64,000 bases of DNA from Mansonella perstans (lineage: Eukaryota; Nematoda; Chromadorea; Rhabditida; Onchocercidae), in NCBI GenBank assembly GCA_037074765.1, contig JBAMDO010000572.1:248001-312000 (forward strand). Reading direction: 5' to 3'. The notes beneath the pieces were generated by a model, which saw only the letters and a program-made list of their open reading frames with translations, was not told the DNA's origin and ran no database searches. Positions 51,126-63,200 of this stretch are shown in pieces (the stretch's first letter is position 1; each line of letters starts with the position of its first letter). The translations under genes were made by a program, and so were the position numbers.

Positions 51126-52655
51126 ACTGTGAATTCTTGGAATAAACGTAACGAATTCGTTTTCCCTCTTTTCTGCAATCATTGATTGCTCCTTGAATTT
51201 TTTAAAGCAGGTATTGATTTGGTTCATTTATTTATGATTGGACAGTATCTTTTATTTCAGTCTTTCTTTTGACCTTACTTTTTTTTCGTTAAAGTGTTGG
51301 ATGTTTCAGTCATCAAAATTATTTTTCAATAAGTGCAGTACGTGCAATAAATACTAAAGTATTGGTTAATTAGATAGTAATGAATGGTAGAAATTTTGAT
51401 TAAGTTTTCGTTGTATGGAAATTTATAAATTAAGTAAGGAGATGGAAATTTTCTTTTCCATGTGAAATAAGTGTTGATCATTGCTTCTTATAATCTTATC
51501 TCTCTCTCTCCTTTTTGAACAGTTAATATTTTGATGCAATTTGTATTTTCCTTACCATAGTACTGATATTGAATAATTAGATCTTCGAGAGTATTCAGTA
51601 TATTTATTGTATGTGTAAACTATTCATTTGCATAATTTACTTTTAATGTAATTAATTTATTTCGTTGTGTTTGTTCTTCTCTTTATTGCAGCTATTTTGC
51701 AATGATTTTCAATTATTTATGATTGCTTCAATTTTAATTCAAAAATGTGTTTGAATTGCATAGTAAAGATTGCAATTTAAATAATTAGATCTTAGGAAGT
51801 AATCAAATAGTGCTAAACTAGCTACCGATTTGTTATGCGACAACTGTCAGAAACATCTGAACCTGTGATAGAAGCAATTTTCTTTTGAACTATCAAATTC
51901 AAAGAAAGGCTGTAGAGTTCAATTCTCCATTAAGGAAATGTTGTCATCATCGAAATGGGCTCTATATCACTGAAAAGTGGGTGATTTTAATCTGGGATAT
52001 CAAATGATGATTGGATTGGTGATAACGACTTTGACAATCTGTTAATACCAGGCTTATTTCGTTTTCCTTCTTTGAGTATTATTAATGTCAAATGATGTTT
52101 GAAGTTATCATTGATTTCAGCTTACAACCATCACAACAAGCGAAGCTACCCATAACTTAATCGTTTTGTAGTATTGTTTGGTGGAATAAATATTAAATTT
52201 CATATTCTTCTGTTCAGCGAATTTTTTGCCGCAAGCGATTTCTTCTAAAAACGGAGAGATTATCGCAGAGATTGTCACACGACGAATATCCGCAATCGAT
52301 TTCTCCTAAGAATGGAGAGATTATCACAGAAATTGTCATACGACGAATGTATTTGTTACGCATGTTGGAAAATTTTACTAATTAATTACAGCATTTTGGT
52401 CAATCAACAAGAAGAAAACAAGCAAAAGGATCCTGTAATCATTCTCATTCTCAGAAATTATAGACCAATTAAAGACTTCAATCTTTGATAATCTAGATTA
52501 TTAAATTAACAAGCATTTAATGCGAAGTTGCTATCGCAGCAATTTTTCGCAAATATCGGCGTAACAACTCAAATTTCGAATGCAGCTGGAAATTAAAACT
52601 TCCAAACTGCGATAGAAGAACGGCAATATCACACATTTACAGTAATGGCATGAAG
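51126..52655. other. Convergent gap between dpy-19 and the DCAF4 gene
   Basis: About 1.5 kb holding the 3' UTRs of both genes. It includes the 61-bp tandem duplication described separately. No ORF or RNA gene is supported. Confidence 0.6.
52231..52352. repeat. Imperfect tandem duplication, 61-bp unit
   Basis: The unit at 52231-52291 (gcaagcgatttcttct ... cacgacgaatatcc) is repeated at 52292-52352 with about eight substitutions, keeping 61-bp spacing. Each unit contains ggagagattatc and attgtca. Non-coding, between convergent genes. Confidence 0.85.
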
Positions 52656-53965
52656 TTATCATAGCATCAGTTCGTGAACGCGAAATTCACTTCCAGTAGC
52701 TACAAGAATAGCATTACGGGAGAAACCACCCAAGTTTGATGAATAAACAAGTTTCGGCTTCCTATCCCATGGATCATGACTCGGAAACTCACATAACTTT
52801 TCGCCATTATAGGTTGACCAAGCTCGTGTCATCCCATCTGAGGTAGCTAAAATTTTATGACATAACTTTTTACAAAACAGTTGACAATTCACTCCAAGTT
52901 TTTCGCTATTTTTTAATCTATAAAGATGAAGAAAAGCTAAGAAGAGCTATACTGCCTTTGTTTTCAAGATACCAAAGATCAAAACAAAATTAATTTCTAC
53001 AGAAAGATGAAAAAACAATAATTTTTATTTTATAAATTTTTCATTCTTTTTTTTTCCGTATGGTTTCACACAACTTTTTTATTCAGAAAATTCAAAATTT
53101 ATTCACTATTTCTAGTCTATAACGAATTTATAAATCGATGCAGATGATGCGACTCGTGAAAAAAACAGACATTACAATATTTCATTTCATTATTTTATAA
53201 AACTCGACATAATTTTTACTAATTTCCGAGAAATGTATTTTTTAAATGAAATCTAATAAACTTAAAAAAATTGACCTGCGAAAAGAACCCTTTCATCCTT
53301 CTCGAGATACATAGGTGTTTTAGTATAAGGATTTATATTATCTTCAATCCTAAACAGAGGCTTACACACTCGAATATCCCAAAATTTTATCTGAAATCAA
53401 CACATTCAAAATATAAATCCTGGAGAAGAAATATAGCAAAGGACTCCATGATAAAGACGGAATATTTACTAAAGAGTACATTTCATACATAAAAACCTAT
53501 TCATGGCTTCCAAATACTCTACCTTATATTTGTTGGAATATTAAATTATATGATAGAAAAATAAAATACTCTCGCTTCATCTGAAAAATATAACAGTACT
53601 TAAGAATATTAAAAAAAAACGCACGATTCCAATATAATCTTCCGTAACAAGCACATCAGGCTTTGTTCGCAGCGTCTTCAGCCAAGTTACATTTTTCGCA
53701 TCTTTATAGATGGCAACAGTATCCTGATTACTCGTTCGCAAGTCCGAGCAAATTACGTTATCACCGATCACACCCATATATAACAAATTCCCATCCTGAA
53801 ATTCTAAGCCACTTTTAAAAATCTAATTATCATAGAATTCAAATTCAAATTTGCCAATTTTGCAAGTCATTTTCATACAGTGGAACGCGTATCATTCCTT
53901 TAAGAAAAGAATTGTGCGACATTATCACATAACTCATACATCAAATTTACTGTTCAAATAAAACC

Positions 53966-53998
<33 letters not shown>

Positions 53999-56864
53999 CA
54001 CGAAGAGAAGGATCACCGATCATAATAACCACAAAATCCTCTTTTCGCTTGATTTTTAAATACCACTACAAGAACAATAATGTCTCACTCCATTATTTAT
54101 ATATCTATATGAACCCCGCTTTGTAGTGGGTATACTACACTGTTGCTGCAGCGGTAAGATCTTAACTTACATCTTAATCTACTATCATTGCAAGCAAAAA
54201 GAAAAAATTAAAATTTTGTAGTGCTGAGAGCTAACGACAAGGAAAAGAATATATCAATCTAGCATTAGCTGATATCATTTCAAAAGAAAATTAATTATAG
54301 CTTAATCATTTTGCAATGAACAATCGAATAAACAGCTAAAGCACAGGATTTGAACAAAAATCAGTGCTAAAACATACAGCATTAAAAGCTAGACTCCTAG
54401 CACCTTTTTCCGAACTCCTGACATGAGTAATTCGTTCCGTTAAATTGTCCAATAACACAACATTTTCGTCCGAACCTATAGATCATATAAATATATTTGA
54501 ATTATCAAGACATAATGTGCACTTAATTAGCTTTTTCGCTGCTGTGAGTTATTTTGTACAAGATTCATTTTTCTTTACATGCTCCTTGTTTAACAACTTT
54601 ACTTTGCAAAGTAAGTATAAAAACTTTCCACTACTCTGAAACGAATTTGACAACAAAGTTACATTCGAAATATTGGATTTAAATTACACCATTCTTCAAT
54701 ACACGATAGCATTTGAATCACAGTCCTTCTAGCACTTTGAAAACTCCGTCAAATTATTTTTTTACTTTTGCTTTTTACTTTTTTGTGAAAATAATATATC
54801 AAATCTCATTTCGGAAACGTTCCCATATCATGTACCAACTTTAAATATTCACTATTTCTACTGAATGCACAACATGACTCACTTCCAGAACTAAAGTTCT
54901 TCACATTTTTTAATATCTACTGGGAAGCAAGTATGGATACTGTAATAGCTTACCAATTCCAATTTCCATTCGATTTCTATTGAAAGCTACTGCACGCACA
55001 TACTCCTGACGTGAACATCTTATGTTATACGAGGGTAAACTTAATTCCGTTGAATCCTAGAATATAACTACGCCTTTATAACAAAACAAAAAAAAAAAAT
55101 CTGCTTTACAACAAAATCTGCTCTAATGCATTAAATTATTTTCTTGTTTCACAAATCAATCCTGTTTTGGTTTCTTGTTATAAATTAATGCAATTTTTGA
55201 AAAAAAGGCAAATATCCAGAAATCTACTTAGCTGGAACCAAATTTATAACTTACGTGAACTGAAGAAAATTCAGCTACTGGCTCCATGCAAACTCGACTT
55301 AAAGTTAAAAATCGATTACACGTAGTAAGAAAGGTTTTCGTCAATGCATACAATGCACACGTAACATTTTCGTTTACTGGTTCGATACACATATCCATTA
55401 AATTTAACTCTATTAAATTCGAGCTATATGCACTGCTGCGTATTTCTAAGCCAAACCTATTCCAGCACTGTTCTCTACAAACAAAATGCATTCAATTGAA
55501 TCAATGAAAAACCCAATTCCGATACTGCATGCCAAATGTAACATTACATGAACCTTTTAAACAAGACTGGTAATATTAAAATCATTCTATTTTTTTCACA
55601 TGCTGAACTGACCGTAAGTGATTTTCTTTAGTTGAAATTTGAAATATTTGCGAAAAATGATATCTTGCTTCAAAATAATTTCTTATGATTGCTATTTTTG
55701 AGTTTTCAATGGTCTTCTTCAACAGATATCATCAGCTATTCTAACAATAATAGCAATAGTGCCCACAAATTATGCTGTTTTCCATGACAACATGTGACAA
55801 AAAAAGAACAAGAAAAAACATACGTCTTATCAACTTTAAAACAAATAAATCGTGCACCACATGTATCGCTCCATTCTTCGCCCAGTCGACTATTATTGGA
55901 TGTTGGTCTTACTGACCAACATCCAATAATAGTTTTCCCATCATCACTAATGTCCATATAATGGCAAGAATGTAATGTCTCAATATCTGTATGTCCCTGA
56001 AAAGAATTGTTACGACATTCATTCTTTCGATTTTGCAGTTCTAATGTAAGTCATTAGTGGCATTAATGCATCCATCTTAATGTGCGACATATTAGTAGTT
56101 ATAGAGAAATCAGTAATAGGATAAAAAATCCATAAAGAACTGAATATCTCTTAAGATATTTAAAAAGTATGTGAACACTCCAGAATCAATACAGTAGTCT
56201 AATTCGCTGCATGAAACACTAACATCATTATCACCTGTGAAATTATGAATAATTCAGAACCAATTTTTTTTGACAATATTTTATTAAATCGTTTAATTCC
56301 TTATTAAAGGACCTATTATATTTTTAGCTTCCGGAACATAAAATCGTTCTACCACGAGAAAATATGTTTGCATGAGGTCCAGTAAAACATACCATCTGAA
56401 CAAAGCTGGGTTCTTTTCGAACACTACGTACTGCTCCTTCAGTAATCAAACGTGTAAACCGTGTCATATTGCTACCAAATAATTCTTTTCGTTGTATCAT
56501 TTTCGGTAACCATGAAACAGATGAACAAGGTTTCGCGCATCGTTCACGTGCAGCCATAAATGAATTATGATGTTGAACGCCTTTTAAATCGGTTTTACGG
56601 AATCCAATATTCTAAAGCATAACCTTTTATTTGAACAATTAGCAAATCGTTTCAGAAAATTAGAAATTGCATCTGAGGTATACAGGTATATTATTCAATA
56701 AATGCAAAAATAAAAACGCTTACAGGACCACTACCTTCTGGCTGCAATCTGTAGTAACGTTTAGTTACACTGTCATATGCGAATCCTGGTATATCACTGT
56801 CCTCAACAACAGCATTGCCGTGTGACAATTGCTGTTCATTAGTCCAATGGTCAACTTCATACAT
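52656..56864 (-). CDS. DCAF4: DCAF4 (WDR21)-type WD-repeat substrate receptor
   Basis: Nine exons give 461 residues with closed phase: 56864-56724, 56611-56393, 55996-55824, 55474-55255, 55056-54954, 54475-54423, 53795-53625, 53390-53276 and 52846-52656. The N-terminal motif IPGFAYDSVTKRYYRLQPEG matches the DCAF4 hallmark (LPGFYFDPEKKRYFRLLPG in human). The C-terminal blades also align: IKFWDIRVCKPLFRI, TSDGMTRAWSTYNGEKL, then LVYSSNLGG and a short end. DCAF4 recruits substrates to CUL4-DDB1 ubiquitin ligase. The chosen ATG lies 10 nt after a TATAG acceptor. An Arg-rich upstream exon ending at 57206 would join in phase and resembles the basic N-terminus of human DCAF4, so the protein may be longer. 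Exon 3 contains a long inverted repeat. Confidence 0.84.
53970..53998. repeat. A29 homopolymer
   Basis: Run of 29 A in an intron of the DCAF4 gene. Confidence 0.9.
55889..55933. repeat. DCAF4: Perfect 20-bp inverted repeat within a coding exon
   Basis: Bases 55889-55908 are the exact reverse complement of 55914-55933, with a 5-base loop (ttact). The hairpin lies wholly inside exon 3 of the DCAF4 gene and encodes the stretch around TIIGCWSVRPTSNNS. The frame is kept. Confidence 0.9.
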
Positions 56865-59800
56865 ACCACGATTACTATAAATAAATTTAAAGATAATGCA
56901 TCATTCTAATCTTTTTCTGCTTTTGCATCACTAATTCATTAGTATTATTATTATTGACATATTCATTAATGAGTACGCAATGTTTGTGTTTACTTTGTGT
57001 TTTCAATTTCAATTTCAAAATTTCTGAAACGACTAATAATAGCCTCCAGTTTTTTAAATCTTTTTTATCCTTACTACGCATGCTATTAGAAAAGGACATA
57101 ATACCAATAACTACATGAAAACTTGTCAGATGAAATATGTACGAAAAGTGAAACAAATGACAGCTGATTTGAATTTATATCAAATTCGAAGATTACAAAG
57201 ATAACCTTTGTATAACATTATTCCGATTTCTTGATCTTCTTCTTCGTCTCCTTCTTGAATATTCAGCATTCAAACTGGCTTCCCCAACAACTTAATATCA
57301 GACTAGTTGTTTATTTTATATATACTTTCATTACATTTCAACAACAGGAAAATAGAAAACTGCTGAAGTTCCGATAGTCAAAAAAATGTAATTCATGTAT
57401 GTGCATGGATTTAGAAATTTTGTACACGGATTTAGAAATCTATATTTTGCCTCTATTAATAGTCATTGTAAAACGAACCCATTAATGACAACTTGGAAAA
57501 TATTAAAAACATCTTCTAAATGGTATTTACAAATCAATTTGTAAAACAAATTCCATGTATTCTATACGAGAGGGTATTTTGGCAAATCTGTTCTATAAAA
57601 AATTTAAAGTAATCACCACTTTGGCCTTTTTTGCTACCAAAATTACACCTTAATTAATTTTTGTCAGATATTCACTTAAAATTCAATGTAATACCAAATG
57701 AATCATTTGACGATGATACGCATGGTCGTTTCTTCATTGTTGTAGCTCTTTGGTACCGTTTATTATATCGCATGTCTATTTGATTGCTGTTGATTAGATT
57801 TAAATTTCAGATATTCTAAAATAGCTAATAGCGGTAAATAAAACAAATAATCAGTGCGCCGATACGAATGCTTTCAACATTCTAATTTATATATCACTTA
57901 ACTGTTGACATGAAAATCTTGGGAGCTTGTTTAAATCAATATAATTCACAAACTTTCAATATTTATAGTCGATTGTGCATCTATTACTATATTGCACCTA
58001 ATAAGTTAGACGCTCAATAAATATTTGCTAATAAGGTAAAGTATTAAATGGTACATATCAATACATGTTGTGGCAAAATGAACTATAAATACTTTAGATT
58101 AAAATGATCGTCTAAATTTGAAATATCATCAGCAAAATACACATTCACTAACTTCTTAATCATTATCATTATTATTATTATTACTGAAGTTTTCCTTTCT
58201 TCCTTTATCATGTCATTCATCAATCCATAATTTTATGAAAATATAATCATATCTGCATCGCTTGTTTATGACTAAGTAGAAATAGGCTAGTTCTGATCTA
58301 TGAACTACGGACAGCAATCGTACAACTGAAACGAAAAGATGAATTAGATGAAAAAAAAAAACGATTAATTCCTTAGCTTCTCTAAATTAAACACTACAAC
58401 TGATAGTTTAGAATTTTCCATTTTTCTTCCTCGATTATTGGCAATGTAAAAACTTTTTTTTGAAAGAAACATTTAAGATTAAACGAATTTCAGCTGTTTT
58501 TATGTTCTGAGAATTGGACTGGAATAAATTATATGTATCGGTAATTTTACAATTATATTCGTGAATAAAATTTCAAAATATTAAAACTAATCAGTTTTCA
58601 GTCAGTAATCGTCATTTGAATGATCTCCGATCATCCAATAAGACATTTTCATCTAAATAAGCGAAAAATTGCAATGATTGACCTTGCCTTATTAGTTGTG
58701 AAAATTTATTTCTTATCAGTAAAAATTTGGAAAACTTTGAAGATATATAATGCGCAAATAACACTGATATTGTGAGAAATATGAACGAATTTGTAATCCT
58801 AAAAGGCTTAAATATTTTCCTATTTAAGGCTCGAATTAATGTTCATTTAAACAATCGTAAACATGCAAGTTCACGTAGCAGTACAACCTGTTGTAGTAGT
58901 ACAACATGTTGCAGTAATGCAGCAACATCAAAACTATTAACACGCAATACTAACGAAATCCAGTCGAATTATACATTTTGCAGTCAGATTGTTTCCTTGT
59001 TGACAGACCATATTCAATGTTCTTATGTCACTTTGATTAACCAGGACCAAAAAACCATCATCCTATACCATATATTATTCCGATTTACTGCTACTAATGA
59101 TTAAGTTAATGACTAAGAGAAAGCATAAATTTGATAGCAGTGAGAAAATTCAAATTAAATGGCTAGCAAACTGTGATAAACTCAACAAAAATTTATATTA
59201 AAAAACCAATCAATAGGTCAAATACTGCAGTTTACACTTCCCATACAATTTATATTAAAAAACCAATCAATAGGTCAAATACTGCAGTTTACACTTCCCA
59301 TACAATTTATATTAAAAAACCAATCAATAGGTCAAATACTGCAATTTACACTTCCCAGACCTATTTTCTTGATACCTATGGTTGATTATAAATTTTCAAT
59401 TAATTATCAATCGTTTTGTTATTTTCAACCATTCTCATCATTAGCGAGGTAGTATGTGATATCAAAACTTTTTAGCTGAAAGAATGAAAAAATTCATTTA
59501 CTGCAATAGTTTATACTTTTTTAAAACGAAAAAATTAAGCATAAATTTCCAAAACACATGAAATGGTAAAAAAAAACTCTCGGATAAATTTTAATTAATC
59601 AAATAGAAATGATTCTAGTTGATAAAAATTATAAAAAACAATAACCGCAATAATAAATCATACACAAGACCGACTTTTCCACACCAGATGCATTGAAACA
59701 CTAAGCAATTTTCAATTTCTTAATGCTTTTTCCACTTTTCCATATGGATAACACGAAATGAAATAAATTCCATTGCATTATCCAACACTTTTAAATTTAT

Positions 59801-60176
59801 AATTTGAAAATGAGATCTAAAATTGAAATGGAATATAAGTAATCGATTCCTTACAATAATAAAGTTAAGTTTGAACTGCTACTGTTCCTTTTTACATTGT
59901 TGTAAAATGTTTAAACTATCAATTTTTTCGAGCGTACTGTTAGATACTACAAAATGCAATTAGTTCGCCTAAATTAATTTATGATTTTTGCTTAATTCGT
60001 AGCAATTTCAATTCGTTGCTTCAAAGAAAACAAAAAATGATAAAACAAAATAATACAAAATAATAATAAAACAAAATAATCATTCGAAATTAACGAATAT
60101 CACAAAGAAGTATTGCTTTAAAACAAAAATTTTTTCATAAATGCATATTGAGGTTCTCAATTGGCTGGTTCGTCCA
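56865..60176. other. Region between ceh-20 3' end and the DCAF4 gene
   Basis: 3.3 kb. At the left end (about 57206-57290, minus) an Arg-rich open stretch (EYSRRRRRRSRN) ends in a donor and may be an upstream DCAF4 exon. The rest is AT-rich with the 57-bp minisatellite at 59191-59361 and a Ser/Thr/Cys-coding low-complexity ORF (58772-59104, +) that I do not regard as a gene. No RNA gene was seen. Confidence 0.5.
59191..59361. repeat. Minisatellite, three copies of a 57-bp unit
   Basis: Three head-to-tail 57-bp units begin at 59191, 59248 and 59305. Copies 1 and 2 are identical; copy 3 differs at about three positions. Because 57 is a multiple of three, one frame stays open across the array (IYIKKPINRSNTAVYTSHT repeated), which creates a spurious ORF. 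Recent duplication, probably length-variable. Confidence 0.92.
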
Positions 60177-60230
60177 CTATTCATTTTTCGGCTTCTTCAT
60201 TGGTGGTTCACTGCTTACAGTGGGCAGCGT
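60177..60230 (-). CDS. ceh-20: Candidate alternative last exon of ceh-20
   Basis: An open phase-0 exon after a TTGCATAG acceptor encodes [17 protein letters not shown] and a stop. It can follow NPQL at 61737 in place of the exon at 61056-61003 ([17 protein letters not shown]). Both have 18 codons including the stop. The other exon has a stop before any donor, so the two would be mutually exclusive. Confidence 0.5.
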   Translation of the reverse strand, partial: TLPTVSSEPPMKKPKNE

Positions 60231-63200
60231 CTATGCAAAATAAAATAAATCAAATTGAATTTTGGTCATACTGTTCTAAATTTACAAATTTTCAATTTCA
60301 ACATTCACATGTAATTCTATGCTGTTCACGATAAATCGTTGGAACAATCTGTTGCTATTTTTAAAAGTCAATATATACCTAAAATTCCTTTTTATACAAT
60401 TAAGCAGCTCTGAATGAAGTCATTCCTCACTTATTTATAAAATCACTATAAACATGTCCTATAGCGAATACTATTACTGATCCTGTTTTATTTTTCTAGC
60501 AAAAACTTTTTTCACTCGTAAGATATACCAGATTTGCAAAAAAAAAAAAAAAAAAATTGCAAATTTTCATATATTTTTAGTTTTCCGTATCAATCTAATC
60601 CACCTTTATTAAACCTCATTTATTGAAACAATAGTTAGTAATTGAGAAAGTCACTACTTCAAGGTAAACTAAATGCAGTAGTACCTGGGAGGATATGCAT
60701 TTATTTCAGTAATTTCGAGGGATATTTTTTTCTTTAGTAAAATTAATTTGACAAGTAATGTAAATTTACTCGGATCATCTTATGTAACAGTTATATCACA
60801 GAAAGTAATTAATAATTGCACAACTACACGCCACCAGTCTACAGCATACAGTAGACTCAATGAACTCTTGAAAGCAATTTCATATGCACTCAATATATGC
60901 ATTCATTAATCAGGAAAACAAATATAATTTGTCTATCAAAACAAAAATGCAATAAGCGTTATGGCTTCATAACAACAACAAAATAAGTTAGTAAGCATTA
61001 CGTTAAGACTGCGGTGATGGATTGGCTGATGGAGGAATTCCGTAAGCTGTGGACATCTGGAAATTACAGAGTTTAAATAACAAAGTATTAATTATGCCAA
61101 AATTCTGTTTGAATATGATCAATAGGATGCTGAAAAGCGAAGAAATGTTTTTGTCAATGGAATGAAAAGGGCGAAAAAGTAGTAGTAAAATATTCCTTAC
61201 AGCATTTTCATGCAATCTATAGTTGATTTAAATTAGATGCAAATGTGAAAGGTGAATGCAAAATAATACTTTGCTTATATGTAAATCTACGGAAGCTAGT
61301 TAACTCAAATATAAAGACATCAGCGAATGCAAAACCAAAAACAACTTAGTAAATGTGCAACCTAAATTAATTCTTTACCCTTAAACTGATAGTCTGCAAG
61401 TTCAATGTGATGCTAGCGGAAGTGCCTTTAAAAAAAAACCTTACACCTATGAAACGATTCGCACGTTTGCTGATCAGAAATTATCAGTTGTATTATATGC
61501 TGTAAGTCACAAATCACTGATCTTTATTAGATGTTGTTAGTTCTTAGTAATGATGCAAAAGTGGAAAAGATTTCTTTAACCACTATGTTTATTAAGAAAA
61601 GGTAATGAGTTTTATGAGCTTCAGGCACATTAATTAATTAGTATAAGCTGCGCAAGCAAGATAATAGAAAGCACTAGCTAAAATGTTATGGCTCATCAAA
61701 CTGAGCATTCCGAGCCATCGGATGAATGATACCTACCAGCTGAGGATTATAACCGGCAGTGAAATCAAGACCAGCAGTCATATGATGCGCTAGATCTTGT
61801 CCTGGAAGCATTGCTGGATAATTAAGCATACTTCCGGCTGCCGAAGTTCCTGCTGCCAACATACCATATTGATTCGCGGCTGTAAAATCTAAAGTTATAA
61901 AAAATCAAATTGTAATTTTAGACTGAAAACGAGTGTCATCTAATTTCAGATTTTTCTAATGTCTGCAACTGGCTTTTATGCAGGTACTTCAAAAAATATG
62001 CACTTTTATAGGCTAATTGGAACTCTCAGTTGACCTGAAACATAATGGGTAAACAGGAACAGAATTACTGATTTAGTTAATGCCTTGATTGCATGTGCCT
62101 ACATTTCAAGGAACCCATCTTTTAAAGAAAAAAATCAAACAACATAATACACGTTTTAAGAGAATCAATTATCTCTAAAAAATTTCTATGGTGGATAGGA
62201 TAAAAAAAAATCAAAATTTATAACCGTGAGCAGCTTTTTTAGCAGCATACATGTTGGCTTCTTCTTGAGCTTTTGCTATATTTTTCTTGTACCGTATTCG
62301 TTTATTACCAAACCAATTTGATACCTAAATTAAGTACTATTATAATGCTGTATTTCTGGATGTGGACGTCAGTGGACTTGAATAAACCAAAACTTAAGAG
62401 CCATGGTTTAACAAATTTACTGATAGTTAACTTAGCTTTTCGAAGCAATTATGATAGATTATGCAGTGGGATTATGACTTGCAAATATACTTACATTATA
62501 AACCAATTACTTGAAGAATTTTGCGGTGAAACAACTACAAAACGGATTTAGAAAACAACCTGTGAAACTGTAATTTGACACTGCCGTGCCAATTCTTCTT
62601 TCGCTTCTTCAGATGGGTAAGGATTACTTAAATGAGAGTAGAAATATTCGTTCAGCACTTCCGTAGCCTGCTTGCTGAAGTTTCGTCGCTTTCTCCTATA
62701 TTTTCAAAGATCAAATTTCTATGAAAAACAGGAAAGAAGTCTATCATCAACATGTATAATATAGTACACATTTGATATCTAACGCTTTTTAAACCAGTTA
62801 AACTCGAATGGCAATTAAAACTTCTAGCAGTTATAACGACTGTGATGAAAATTACCTAGCATCAAGAAATCGTGAGCGAAGAATCATTACTGCTTCACAA
62901 GTTGACTGCTTCAGTTGTACCTAAAAGATGAAATATGACTTCAGCGAGAAATATGGAGATTAAAATACTGAATTCTCAATTTGTTAAATTATATTTTTGC
63001 AACAATTAATCACGATGTAAAAGTTGATTACTACAAAATCTAAGAAACTTGTCATCACTGCGTCATGGTAATTGGATCATTTATTTCATTAGAGAAGTAA
63101 TTTCATCAGTCGACTTGTAATTTGACTACTGGAATTGCTGAACTCTAATGAATTGAAGTACATTCGCTTTTCAGCTCAATAAAGCCCAAATTTGAAGTCA

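Noticed and set aside
54100..54170. GC-richer stretch considered as a tRNA or small RNA gene
   Set aside because: No cloverleaf arms or A/B box sequences could be assembled by eye.
58772..59104. 110-codon plus-strand ORF with Ser/Thr/Cys repeats
   Set aside because: Driven by local repeats of tgttgtagtagtaca type; no signal or family features.
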